The notes: generated by a model not told the origin, from the letters alone. A stretch of DNA of 24,500 nucleotides from an uncultured Actinomycetes bacterium (GCA_913009475.1 CAJVYJ010000004.1:1-24500), one strand, 5' to 3'; shown: positions 1-7,036, counted from the stretch's first letter. A program made the numbers and translations.

Positions 1-572
1 AGTTCACTGACATTTTTCGGGTCCAATATTCGGGAGTAATTAACTTTATAGGTATAGATATATTTTAAGCTTTCGAGAATAATCTCATCACCAGATTTGA
101 GCTCATCCAAACGATTAAACGGATGCGTATAAGTAACTCGATGACCGGCTATGGCTACATTGCCTTTCGCGCCGGGATTGGGCGTGCTTGGATAATGGCC
201 GGGACCATTTTTTAAAGCTTCGGTGCCGGTACCGTTGACAACTATCTGCTCCAGGTCTATCTTGGGAATTTTGATTTTTACTTGTTGATAGGGTGCTTGG
301 TTGTTACCGATTTGCCTACCTTCCGCCAGTACTTGCGTCAAAATAGCGTTTTCATTTATGACCGTTTTTTCCCCAACTTGCGATGCCTGAATTCTTTCAG
401 CTTTAGCCGCCTCTTGCTCTTGTTTTTTAACTTCCTGATTCCACTTTGTTTGCAATCGTAACTGAGCAACATATCCGTAGCCTTCAGTAATAAGCGGATA
501 AAGAAGTACCATCACCCCTAGTATCATTAAAATATATGAATATCGGCGGCGGGAGATGCTTTGGTTGTTCAT
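1..572 (-). CDS. Sortase, class E-like, C-terminus cut by window edge
   Basis: Sortases are membrane transpeptidases that join surface proteins to the cell wall or to each other. The visible 190 residues start at ATG (572), with an AAAGGA ribosome site just upstream. They show a basic N-terminus, one membrane segment (about 14-30), a charged Q/E/K-rich stretch (about 43-62) and the start of the sortase fold. The run GPGHYPST...NPG, then NVAIAGHR and PFNRLDEL, is typical of class E sortases of actinobacteria; the His of AGHR (about residue 144) should be the first catalytic residue. The catalytic Cys and Arg lie beyond the window, so activity cannot be judged. The gene is divergent from the cyclophilin lipoprotein gene. 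Its substrate is not visible; the secreted protein at the right end has no evident C-terminal sorting motif. Family assignment is strong, class moderately so. Confidence 0.85.
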   Translation of the reverse strand, partial: MNNQSISRRRYSYILMILGVMVLLYPLITEGYGYVAQLRLQTKWNQEVKKQEQEAAKAERIQASQVGEKTVINENAILTQVLAEGRQIGNNQAPYQQVKIKIPKIDLEQIVVNGTGTEALKNGPGHYPSTPNPGAKGNVAIAGHRVTYTHPFNRLDELKSGDEIILESLKYIYTYKVNYSRILDPKNVSE

Positions 573-585
573 TAATCATCCTTTT

Positions 586-601
586 ACCTGCTTAAGCAGG
601 T
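586..601. repeat. Perfect 16-bp palindrome in the sortase leader
   Basis: ACCTGCTTAAGCAGGT reads the same on both strands. On the sortase strand it sits immediately before the AAAGGA ribosome site, so it could be an operator or an RNA hairpin (CCTGC, loop TTAA, GCAGG) influencing translation initiation. Function is inferred from position only. Confidence 0.5.
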
Positions 602-726
602 TTCTTCTATCTATAAAGGATAGCAAAATTGTAGTAAAAAGACAAAATATATTCTTATAGCGACTATGCTATCGTGTCCGCTGTAATATATGGTATGATG
701 TCACTCGGATTTAAGGAGGTTCCCTT

Positions 727-1404
727 GTGAAAAAAAGAGCTCAATCATTACTCGCCGTATTTGCTGTTCTTAGCCTGCTGATTATTTTAGTCGCTTGTCA
801 AAGTAATAACGGTGCTAAAAAAGGCTCAGCGAAATCTAAAAAAGAATCATCAAAAAAAGAACAAAAAAAATCAACTGAGAAAAAGAGAGAAAAAGGAGAT
901 AATAAAGTGGAAAACAGCACCAGTACTCCAGCCAATGCTGATAACGATGGGATTAACCAGACGGCCGTAATCGAGACCGCTAAGGGAAAGATTGTTTTTA
1001 AATTTTATCCGCAGGCTGCGCCTAATACGGTTAAGAATTTCATTAAATTGGCCAATGAAGGTTTTTATAATGGAACAAAATTTCATCGTGTAGTGCCGGG
1101 CTTTGTAATTCAAGGCGGGGACCCTCTAAGTAAAGACAACAACCCCAGTAATGACGGTACCGGCGGCCCCGGTTATACGATAAACGCTGAATTTAATAGT
1201 AAAAAACATCTTACCGGCACTGTGGCCATGGCCAGAAGCCAGGGTATCAATAGCGCCGGCAGCCAGTTTTATATTTGCTTGGCGCCACAGCCCTCACTTG
1301 ATGGAAAGTATACGGTTTTCGGTCAAGTAATCGAGGGCTTGGATGTTATACAGAAGATTACCAAAGGTGACGTAATGCAGAAAGTTTATATTCAAAGTAA
1401 GTAA
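727..1404 (+). CDS. Cyclophilin-type peptidyl-prolyl isomerase lipoprotein
   Basis: Predicted extracytoplasmic peptidyl-prolyl cis-trans isomerase helping secreted proteins fold. The GTG start at 727 has an excellent AAGGAGGT seven bases upstream. The first 24 residues form a lipoprotein signal peptide ending in the lipobox LVAC, so Cys24 should be lipidated. A very Lys/Ser/Glu-rich linker (about 30-75) acts as a spacer. The cyclophilin domain fills about 80-225, with FHRVVPGFVIQGGDP (catalytic Arg about 121), the segment NSAGSQFYI and LDGKYTVFG. Length and motif order fit bacterial surface cyclophilins. It faces away from the sortase gene and converges with the 57-residue gene at 1410-1583. 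Gene symbols for this group are inconsistent, so none is given. Confidence 0.93.
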   Translation: MKKRAQSLLAVFAVLSLLIILVACQSNNGAKKGSAKSKKESSKKEQKKSTEKKREKGDNKVENSTSTPANADNDGINQTAVIETAKGKIVFKFYPQAAPNTVKNFIKLANEGFYNGTKFHRVVPGFVIQGGDPLSKDNNPSNDGTGGPGYTINAEFNSKKHLTGTVAMARSQGINSAGSQFYICLAPQPSLDGKYTVFGQVIEGLDVIQKITKGDVMQKVYIQSK

Positions 1405-1415
1405 TTATATTACTT
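1399..1415. terminator. Weak AT-rich hairpin between convergent genes
   Basis: AAGTAAT, loop TAT, ATTACTT form a 7-bp perfect stem that covers the stop codons of both convergent genes (1402-1404 on +, 1410-1412 on -) and is followed by TT on the + side. It is too AT-rich and the U-run too short for a confident intrinsic terminator, but its placement fits a shared bidirectional one. Confidence 0.3.
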
Positions 1416-1583
1416 TTGTTGGTGTCCCAACCAATAGCCGATAGCGGCGGCGGCTATTAAAGCGGCGGCGGCGAGAATAATCTGATTCTGCCGCTGTTCT
1501 AGTTGGGCTTGGAGCTGACTGGTAACGGCTTTTGTCTGCAGTTGCAGCTCCGCCAATGTTATTTCTGTTTCATCGTTAGACAT
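1410..1583 (-). CDS. 57-residue predicted membrane protein
   Basis: Small ORF starting at ATG (1583) with a GAGGT ribosome site about nine bases upstream, placed 12 nt behind the 105-residue membrane protein gene and probably co-transcribed with it. Residues 1-32 are polar, rich in Gln/Glu and Leu with helical spacing (LAELQLQ..., QLQAQLEQRQNQ), suggesting a short amphipathic or coiled-coil segment. Residues 33-52 are an Ala/Ile-rich membrane helix, followed by the short polar tail HQQK. No family is recognised. It could be an accessory subunit of the holin-like neighbour. Evidence that it is real: good ribosome site, tight spacing, and tail-anchored architecture. Confidence 0.7.
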   Translation of the reverse strand: MSNDETEITLAELQLQTKAVTSQLQAQLEQRQNQIILAAAALIAAAAIGYWLGHQQK

Positions 1584-1595
1584 AATTTAAGAACC

Positions 1596-1913
1596 TCACT
1601 TATTTTTTTTAAAGATGGCGGGGAAGATGGCGCCGACTAGTAATACTACGCCGACCAGTAAGAAAGCCAGCCAAGTTGAGCCGACAAGTTTAACTAACAA
1701 TAGAAACAGTCCGACTGTGATAAAGATACTCGCCATAGCTAAAATAACAGCTGTAATAATAGTTCTAGCTAAAATCATGCCGGCGGATTTAATGGGGGCT
1801 ACCACATTTTTTTCAACCATATTACGCGTTTGTTGGTTGATAAAACGGAGTGCCGTCTCAATTAGTTCAAATATTTGGCTGGTAAGATCTTTACCTTTTT
1901 CTTCTTCTGTCAA
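1596..1913 (-). CDS. Holin-like (Phage_holin_3_6 type) small membrane protein
   Basis: 105 residues. The N-terminal 45 are charged and helical (EEEKGKDLTSQIFELIETALRF and on), followed by two hydrophobic segments at about 46-73 and 77-99 and a basic end (KKNK). This pattern resembles the actinobacterial Phage_holin_3_6 or Holin-X superfamily; these are widespread chromosomal envelope proteins, and no phage genes are near. The start is a TTG at 1913: an in-frame stop lies just upstream, and a promoter-like pair (TTGTTT-17-TTATAG) ends about 22 nt before it. The ribosome site is weak. It precedes the 57-residue membrane gene by 12 nt in an apparent two-gene operon. A role in envelope stress or structure is only a guess. 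Confidence 0.72.
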   Translation of the reverse strand: MTEEEKGKDLTSQIFELIETALRFINQQTRNMVEKNVVAPIKSAGMILARTIITAVILAMASIFITVGLFLLLVKLVGSTWLAFLLVGVVLLVGAIFPAIFKKNK

Positions 1914-1935
1914 GTTTAACGCCCGTTTCTATAGC

Positions 1936-1964
1936 CTATAATGTTCTTGTACCCATTTAAACAA
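1936..1964 (-). promoter_or_regulatory. Candidate sigma-70-type promoter of the small membrane operon
   Basis: Read on the - strand: TTGTTT, 17-bp spacer, TTATAG. It would start transcription near 1929, about 16 nt before the TTG start at 1913. Two hexamers with ideal spacing, but the -35 is only a partial match. Confidence 0.45.
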
Positions 1965-1998
1965 GTGTAATATAACTATTATACAGTATTATCGTCTC

Positions 1999-2068
1999 AG
2001 GAGTGTCTGAAAACTTACACCGCGGTTCTCTTGTCTATACCGGCACGGTATATTTTTAGACAGACCCT
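1999..2068. repeat. Short element with imperfect terminal inverted repeats
   Basis: TGTCTGAAAA (2004-2013) faces TTTTTAGACA (2053-2062), whose reverse complement differs at one base; the flanking AGG/CCT bases extend the match loosely. Between them lies a palindrome TATACCG-gca-CGGTATA (2036-2052). The layout resembles a tiny MITE or a solo IS-end pair, and it sits in the divergent spacer upstream of the deacetylase gene. It could instead be two operators. The rest of the 1914-2154 spacer holds the promoter at 1936-1964 and an AT-rich stretch with TATAAT at 2094-2099. Confidence 0.4.
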
Positions 2069-2154
2069 TATATAAGCTGATACTATATCTTTTTATAATT
2101 TTATAGATTTATTTCGGCAACTGTTCAATCTTTATAAAGGAACGGCAAGTATTA

Positions 2155-3273
2155 ATGAGTGATTTTAATATTAATAAAGATAGGTGGGATTCGAGAAGTC
2201 TTTTGCTAATCGGCATAATCTACCTGTTGGCTCAAAGCTTCATATATTCCCGCACTTTGAAGATGCCTATAATAATTAATAATAAAACTATTATTGTTAG
2301 CAGCAGTGCACAAGCGCGCACGGTATTAAGCGCGCACGGTTACCGCTTGACTCCCGGAGACCTTTTGGATAGCCATGGAAAGATAGTGCTTAAAGGAGGT
2401 GGACGGCCACCGATGATCTATCTAAACAATCAGCCTCTTCAGGCGGCAACGACTCTTAAGCGTGATGATAAAATTCGTTATCTTCCCGGTAAAAATATTA
2501 AGGACAAGTTCGCGTCACGGGTTGTTGCCATACCATTTAGAACGAAAATTATTGGTAGGGGCGACTATAGCAGCTTAAGACGCTTTGGTGCCGGCGGCAA
2601 ACGGGAAGAGGTATTCGGCGAAAAAAGCGGCAAGATAATTTTCAGCAAAATAATAAGCTATCCCGAACCGACAATTATCAAGCGATTAAAGACTGCGCCG
2701 ACAAAGAAGGTGGCTTTAACTTTTGATGATGGGCCCGAGCCTCCGTATACAGAGCAAATTATTAATATTCTCAAGGAAAGAAGAGCGCCGGCCACCTTTT
2801 TTGTTCTCGGTCGTCAAGTACGAAAATATCCGGAAATTCTTGCCGCCACGGCCGCCGATGGTTTCGTTATCGGCAGCCACACAGTTGATCATGCTCGGCT
2901 TGACTTAATGGATACCCACTCTATCGATCTTGAGCTTGATATTTCCAGACAATTGATAACGCAAAATACAAAAATCGTACCCACTTGGTTTCGGCCGCCT
3001 TACGGAGAGTTAAATGACCTAGTGGCCACGGAAGCAGCAAAATATAATTATAAAATAGCGCTCTGGAACGTTGACTCTCTTGATTGGAAAGCGCCGGACC
3101 CGGAATTTATTTGGCAACAATTAGTGCCCGAGATTAAACCGGGAGCAATTATTTTGATGCATGACGGCGGCGGTGACCGTCACAACACGGTTGCTATTTT
3201 ACCTCGTCTCATCAGCTATCTTCGCGAAAACGGTTATGAGATTGTATCTCTGGATGAGTTATACGGGAAGTAA
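2155..3273 (+). CDS. Membrane-anchored polysaccharide deacetylase (NodB/CE4 family)
   Basis: Predicted metal-dependent deacetylase acting on N-acetylated cell-wall or exopolysaccharide sugars outside the cell. Residues 15-32 form a single membrane anchor with a short cytoplasmic N-terminus. About 45-115 form a small alpha/beta region (ARTVLSAHGYRLTPGD..., then YLNNQPL...) resembling DUF348/ubiquitin-like modules of wall proteins. The NodB domain runs from about 183 to the end with all five motifs: TFDDGP (Asp191 catalytic, Asp192 metal), HTVDH (His242 and His246, metal), RPPYG (280-284), DSLDW (307-311) and LMHD (His336). It should therefore be active. ATG at 2155 has AAAGGA about 14 nt upstream, which is a little far. 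The gene is monocistronic between divergent and convergent neighbours. Confidence 0.93.
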   Translation: MSDFNINKDRWDSRSLLLIGIIYLLAQSFIYSRTLKMPIIINNKTIIVSSSAQARTVLSAHGYRLTPGDLLDSHGKIVLKGGGRPPMIYLNNQPLQAATTLKRDDKIRYLPGKNIKDKFASRVVAIPFRTKIIGRGDYSSLRRFGAGGKREEVFGEKSGKIIFSKIISYPEPTIIKRLKTAPTKKVALTFDDGPEPPYTEQIINILKERRAPATFFVLGRQVRKYPEILAATAADGFVIGSHTVDHARLDLMDTHSIDLELDISRQLITQNTKIVPTWFRPPYGELNDLVATEAAKYNYKIALWNVDSLDWKAPDPEFIWQQLVPEIKPGAIILMHDGGGDRHNTVAILPRLISYLRENGYEIVSLDELYGK

Positions 3274-3346
3274 AGGGCCATAATAGAGGAAAAGACCCCC
3301 TGCCTTATTAGAAACTTCGCATTGAGGGCCTTGACCATTATTCCAG

Positions 3347-3430
3347 TTAAGCAGTTTTACGTCTTGCCTGGGACAAACGACTACAACCGTCGTCACAATG
3401 AGCCATTCTAGGAATCATAAATCTTTTCAT
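3347..3430 (-). CDS. 27-residue Cys-containing mini-ORF downstream of arsR-type gene
   Basis: Starts at ATG (3430) behind a very strong AGGAGGTGG ribosome site eight bases upstream, and encodes 27 residues, basic at both ends, with a central HCDDGCSRL (Cys12 and Cys16, Asp13-Asp14). It begins 54 nt after the stop of the arsR-like gene on the same strand and so probably shares its regulated transcript. No family is recognised. Possibilities: a metal-responsive micropeptide, a leader peptide, a modified-peptide precursor, or the surviving 5' end of a decayed gene (the next roughly 70 nt on this strand carry stops in this frame). The strong ribosome site and Cys pair argue for translation. Region 3274-3346 shows nothing else. 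Confidence 0.45.
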   Translation of the reverse strand: MKRFMIPRMAHCDDGCSRLSQARRKTA

Positions 3431-3484
3431 CTTAAGCCACCTCCTCTTAATACGTATTTATCGCCATTATGAGAATGAAATTGT

Positions 3485-3796
3485 TTAGTTTTTTATAACC
3501 TTTTCTTCAACTCCCGCCGCAAATAAATGGCCGCAACAATGAAATTTCTTAAAATATTCCGCGCAACAATTAGATAATAACTCTTTATTCAGTGAATATA
3601 TAACTTTTTGTCCATTACGCTTATCTTTTACCAGACCGACATTTTTTAATACCAATAGATGTTTGGAAATCGTTGGTTGGGATAGATTAAACTGTCCAAC
3701 CAGTTCGCCGACGCAATAATCGTGTTTCTGCAGTAAAAGCAGAATCTCTTGTCTGGTCTCATCGGCCATAGCTTGAAAAAATTGTTCAAATTTCAT
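3485..3796 (-). CDS. ArsR/SmtB-family metal(loid)-sensing repressor
   Basis: 103-residue winged-helix repressor from the ATG at 3796. It opens with FFQAMADETRQEILLLLQKH, typical of ArsR proteins, then the recognition helix LSQPTISKHLLVLKNVGLV (about 38-56) and a beta-wing (RNGQKVIYSL). The usual metal motif of helix 3 is reduced to DYCVGEL (Cys28). The C-terminal helix carries paired cysteines, NCC (77-78) and HCCGH (86-90), which could bind a thiophilic or transition metal. A longer reading from 3874 exists but would place start codons over the promoter and operator, so 3796 is preferred. The perfect inverted repeat at 3808-3847 suggests autorepression. Downstream lies only the mini-ORF at 3347-3430, so the usual resistance or transport gene is missing. 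The ligand cannot be named. Confidence 0.9.
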   Translation of the reverse strand: MKFEQFFQAMADETRQEILLLLQKHDYCVGELVGQFNLSQPTISKHLLVLKNVGLVKDKRNGQKVIYSLNKELLSNCCAEYFKKFHCCGHLFAAGVEEKVIKN

Positions 3797-3807
3797 AAAT
3801 AACCACC

Positions 3808-3847
3808 ATATTCTTATTGCCATATTTCTATATGGCAATAAGAATAT
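3808..3847. promoter_or_regulatory. Perfect 18-bp inverted-repeat operator for the ArsR-type repressor
   Basis: ATATTCTTATTGCCATAT (3808-3825), spacer TTCT, and its exact reverse complement (3830-3847). It overlaps the -10 hexamer and the expected transcription start of the repressor gene, ending 12 nt before its ATG. Such AT-rich long dyads at the start site are the known operator form of the ArsR/SmtB family. Binding is inferred. Confidence 0.85.
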
Positions 3848-3874
3848 ATAAACATATGAATTTAAAAATGTCAA
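3846..3874 (-). promoter_or_regulatory. Promoter of the ArsR-type gene
   Basis: On the - strand: consensus TTGACA (3869-3874), 17-bp spacer, TTATAT (3846-3851). The predicted start near 3839 falls inside the inverted-repeat operator, so repressor binding would block initiation. Confidence 0.75.
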
Positions 3875-3913
3875 TAAAATAACTTTTTTATAGGCGGTTT
3901 TTAACGGCGGCTT

Positions 3914-4483
3914 TCAAGTATGTGCGTTAAAAGTACTTTTATCAGTGATGACAATATTAACCGGAACATCATATCTATTGGCCGGTAAAGAAGTATGCAT
4001 TTGCTCGGAAAACGCGATGCCGTTAGTCTTGGCTCTTACTTGCTTTAAAAAACGGTCGTAATAACCGGCGCCATAGCCTAAACGTCGGCCGCGTCTATCG
4101 AAAGCCAAGCCCGGCACAATTATTAAATCTAGAATTTGACTGGTCTGAGGCGGACCCTGAGGTTCAAGTATACCATAAAAATTGCATACAAGATTATCTA
4201 AATCACCATTGTGTTCTGAGTAAGTCATACTTTTATCTTGAGGATTAATAGTCGGCAAAAAAATCTTTTTACCGCGTTCAAATGTAGCTTTCATCATTGC
4301 TCTCGTCTCTACTTCACTACCGAAAGCGCAGTAAAAACCAATTGTTCGCGCACTGATAAACGCACTAAGGCTTAGGAGCCGTGCGTTGATTCGGCCGGTC
4401 TTTTCACTGCGCTCATTAGCGCTGATCCGATCCCGTTTAGCTATATAGTATTTTCTCAATTCCGCTTTTAGCAGACTTGGCAT
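3914..4483 (-). CDS. 5-formyltetrahydrofolate cyclo-ligase
   Basis: Cytosolic enzyme converting 5-formyl-THF and ATP to 5,10-methenyl-THF, feeding formyl units back into one-carbon metabolism. The 189-residue length is normal. Visible hallmarks: N-terminal basic KAELRKYY...KRDRIS, the FYCAFGSEVET segment (Glu59 region contacts substrate), IIVPGLAFDRRGRRLGYGAG, then YYDRFL (about 135-146), the phosphate/ATP loop. It ends with LPANRYDVPVNIVITDK, the usual C-terminal strand pattern. ATG at 4483 has an AAGGT ribosome site about nine bases upstream. Divergent from the ABC exporter genes with a 64-nt gap to their ATG. In genomes lacking a 10-formyl-THF route this enzyme also salvages glycine cleavage by-products; nothing here indicates specific regulation. 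Confidence 0.94.
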   Translation of the reverse strand: MPSLLKAELRKYYIAKRDRISANERSEKTGRINARLLSLSAFISARTIGFYCAFGSEVETRAMMKATFERGKKIFLPTINPQDKSMTYSEHNGDLDNLVCNFYGILEPQGPPQTSQILDLIIVPGLAFDRRGRRLGYGAGYYDRFLKQVRAKTNGIAFSEQMHTSLPANRYDVPVNIVITDKSTFNAHT

Positions 4484-4496
4484 AAATATTTACCTT

Positions 4497-4525
4497 TTGA
4501 CTATTGTATTTTTATTATATTATAG
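4497..4525 (+). promoter_or_regulatory. Promoter of the ABC exporter operon
   Basis: TTGACT (4497-4502), 17-bp spacer, TTATAG (4520-4525), giving a start near 4532, about 16 nt before the ATG at 4548. It overlaps a theoretical TTG start at 4497, supporting the shorter protein. Confidence 0.6.
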
Positions 4526-4547
4526 CTTGGATGATGATTGGATAAAA

Positions 4548-5522
4548 ATGGTGATTATAGAAGCGAATAAGATTAGCAAGGTTTTTAATGGCGCGACCGC
4601 AGTAGATAAAGTTGAGTTCAAGGTCGATAAAGGGGAGATATTCGGTTTTCTCGGCCCTAACGGCGCCGGTAAAACCACTACAATCAATATTCTATGTACA
4701 CTTTTGAAACCGACCCAAGGTGTCGCTATATTAAATGGCTTTGATGTAGTGAAAGAGCCGGACCGCGTTCGTGCTTCTATAGGCATAGTTTTTCAGGACC
4801 CAAGCCTTGATGAGCGCCTTACCGCCTGGGAAAATTTAAATTTTCACGCTCTTATTTACAATATTTCCAAAGAACTTCGCAAAGAACGTATTCAACAAGT
4901 CTTGGAGATGATTGAGTTATGGCCGCGCCGTAACGATATTGTCCGGACTTTCTCCGGCGGTATGAAGCGGCGCTTGGAGATCGGTCGGGGGCTCCTTCAC
5001 TTTCCCAAAGTCTTATTTCTTGACGAACCGACCTTAGGGTTGGATCCGCAGACCCGCAATTATATCTGGGATTATATTCATCAGCTTAAGCGCCGGGAAA
5101 AAATCACCATTTTTATGACTACTCATTATATGGAAGAAGCGGAAAATTGTGACCGTATTGCCATTATTGATCATGGAAAAATAATCGCGCTGGATACGCC
5201 GGCTAAATTAAAAAATCTGGTTGGTGGAGACGTAATCACTTTAACAACCAATGATAATAAGGCGGCCGCCAAAGAAATCAGTGGGCGTTATGGGCTTGAA
5301 GTTCAAACCGAAACCGGCCATTTGGTTTTTGAAATTGCCAACGGCGAGAAATTTCTACCCGAATTTATTGGGCGGATGCAGGAACCGGTCACCTCGATTA
5401 GTGTTCGGCGGCCGACTCTGGAGGATGTTTTTCTAAAACTGACCGGACGTAAAATACGTGAAGAATCCGGTAGCGCTATGGAAGGTATGCGCGCCAAAAT
5501 GAGAGCGATGAGGCGCCGATGA
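4548..5522 (+). CDS. ABC exporter ATP-binding protein, DrrA/CcmA-like
   Basis: ATPase of an ABC-2 type exporter for drugs, polysaccharides or lipids. From ATG 4548 (325 residues) the motifs are in order: Walker A GPNGAGKTT (36-44), Q-loop FQD (about 82-84), signature FSGGM (135-139), Walker B VLFLDEP (155-161) with Glu160, D-loop GLDPQ, and switch His193. The C-terminal about 90 residues carry the DrrA-type tail with RRPTLEDVFLKLTGR. A longer start at TTG 4497 would lie on the -35 box, so 4548 is chosen. Stop TGA overlaps the ATG of the permease gene (ATGA), indicating translational coupling and a 1:1 complex. The substrate cannot be told; the DrrAB group includes antibiotic self-resistance pumps but is mostly uncharacterised. 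Confidence 0.93.
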   Translation: MVIIEANKISKVFNGATAVDKVEFKVDKGEIFGFLGPNGAGKTTTINILCTLLKPTQGVAILNGFDVVKEPDRVRASIGIVFQDPSLDERLTAWENLNFHALIYNISKELRKERIQQVLEMIELWPRRNDIVRTFSGGMKRRLEIGRGLLHFPKVLFLDEPTLGLDPQTRNYIWDYIHQLKRREKITIFMTTHYMEEAENCDRIAIIDHGKIIALDTPAKLKNLVGGDVITLTTNDNKAAAKEISGRYGLEVQTETGHLVFEIANGEKFLPEFIGRMQEPVTSISVRRPTLEDVFLKLTGRKIREESGSAMEGMRAKMRAMRRR

Positions 5523-6292
5523 ACATGGTCAATTTAAGAGCGATTTATTCAATCTGGCTGCGTGATATAATCCGTTATCGCCGTGACCGTTCCCGGCTGA
5601 TAAGCTCGGTGGCCCAACCGGCGCTTTTTTTATTTGTTTTTGGCACCGGTCTATCGCAAGGATTAGCGATTCAGGGTGGTCTTGGCGGCGGCAACAACTA
5701 TATAACTTTTATCTATCCGGGAATTATCGGCATGACCATCCTGTTTACTTCAATATTTTCCGCCATCTCTATCGTCTGGGACCGTGAGTTTGGTTTTTTT
5801 AAAGAGGTGATGGTCGCTCCTATATCACGCGCCGCGGTTGCTATCGGCAAAGCTGTCGGAGGAAGTACGGTGGCGATGTTACAAGGCATAATTATCCTTT
5901 TTTTCGCGCCGCTTATCGGAGTCAGTCTTTCAATACCACAATTGTTCTTGGTCTTGCCGCTAATGTTTCTCATCGCTTTTGCTTTGACCTCGTTGGGGAT
6001 AGTTGTCGCTGCCCGCATGGCAACTATGGAAGGCTTTCAGATGGTGATGAATTTTTTAGTCATGCCGTTATTTTTACTTTCCGGGGCCATGTTTCCCATT
6101 ACTAAATTGCCGGGTTGGTTAAAAGGGCTGACAATTATCGATCCGCTCACTTATGGCGTGGACGCGCTGCGTATTATAATGCTGGGACCTAAAGCCGGCG
6201 CTTATTCGCTTGTATCAGACTTAACTATTGTTACGGTTTTTGGCGCGGCCATGATCGTCCTGGCGGTTTTTATGTTTAAGGGAACAGAGTAA
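5519..6292 (+). CDS. ABC-2 type exporter permease, DrrB-like
   Basis: Membrane partner of the upstream ATPase. 257 residues, six predicted membrane helices, about 29-48, 61-85, 110-133, 139-165, 170-190 and 228-251. A cytosolic amphipathic N-terminus (IWLRDIIRYRRDRSRL) precedes the first helix, and the conserved ABC-2 region FPITKLPGWLKGLTIIDPLTYGVDALR precedes the last helix. The gene starts inside the stop codon of the ATPase gene (5519), so both are made together. ATG at 5525 (residue 3) is an alternative start. The downstream gene is convergent and broken. Substrate unknown. Confidence 0.92.
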   Translation: MNMVNLRAIYSIWLRDIIRYRRDRSRLISSVAQPALFLFVFGTGLSQGLAIQGGLGGGNNYITFIYPGIIGMTILFTSIFSAISIVWDREFGFFKEVMVAPISRAAVAIGKAVGGSTVAMLQGIIILFFAPLIGVSLSIPQLFLVLPLMFLIAFALTSLGIVVAARMATMEGFQMVMNFLVMPLFLLSGAMFPITKLPGWLKGLTIIDPLTYGVDALRIIMLGPKAGAYSLVSDLTIVTVFGAAMIVLAVFMFKGTE

Positions 6293-6321
6293 CTAAAGGG
6301 GCATAGAGGGTTGACAATTTT

Positions 6322-7036
6322 TCAGCCTTTTATGGCTAGAACTACCAGCGATACGGCAATAACTAAGAAAAGTACTGAAATGAATAGTTCCAAAGTTTTA
6401 GTCGGCAGCTTGGCAGCCAAATAAGGCGCCAGTTGGCCGCCGATAATTACCGCGGGTACGGTCATAAGCGGTAGATTCCAAGGGATTTGTTCCCCGGGTA
6501 CCGGCAGTAAGGCCAGATGGGTGACGGAAGCGGCAGTAGCGGTAGGTCTTATTGGCCTTGCTTGTCATAACTACCAGTTCATGACCTTTGATTGAGCGGT
6601 CGATTTCCTTACCCTTAAGCTCTTCCGTGCGCCGGTTCTTTAGTGTTTTCTCAAAAATTACTAAAACTATTGAGGAGATAAGGAGCGCCGCTATCATTAA
6701 ATAGAGGGCGGTTTTTGGAAGATAAGCGGTTACCAAAGCTCCACCTATCACCAACGGCAAAGCGCCGATAATAGAATAAGAAGCTAATTTTTTATCAACA
6801 ATACCGAAGGCCAGGAAAGCCAGAGCCGAACTGGATAGTCCAAAAGACTCGGTAATCAAACCCAGCTCTACACTTTGGACTCCGGATAGCGGCATGGCGG
6901 CTAAAGGAAACATCCACCAAAAGTTAAGCCAGTAAGTCGCGCCATGACTGGGGTTAGTTAATAAGACAACAATTATGAAAACAGGGATGGCCAATAAAAC
7001 CAGATATTTTTGATAGCTTAATATTCTCGCGAACAT
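6322..7036 (-). pseudogene. TauE/SafE-family membrane permease, frame-disrupted and internally shortened
   Basis: The first frame (ATG 7036) gives a normal TauE/SafE N-terminal half: membrane helices at about 12-26, 43-60, 82-105 and 112-130, then a charged loop ending KTYRYC, typical of sub-families with a YrYr motif between the halves. Beyond about 6540 this frame turns into low-complexity Arg/Pro/Gly sequence ending at 6398. In the +1 frame the C-terminal half appears instead: PTATAASVTHLALL, then IPWNLPLMTVPAVIIGGQL and a final helix, stopping at 6322. The switch lies near 6535-6560. The glycine-rich fifth-helix region normally found there is missing, so a small deletion with frameshift is the simplest reading. 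These permeases export sulfite, sulfoacetate or other anions. An assembly error is possible. Confidence 0.75.

Noticed and set aside
3797..3874. 26-residue N-terminal extension of the ArsR-type protein
   Set aside because: It would be encoded across the -35, -10 and operator of its own promoter and is not ArsR-like.
6520..6570. In-frame TGA near the frame switch of the TauE-like gene, considered as a selenocysteine codon
   Set aside because: The upstream half is in another frame, so reading TGA would not join the two halves; no Cys-homologous position or SECIS-like hairpin follows.
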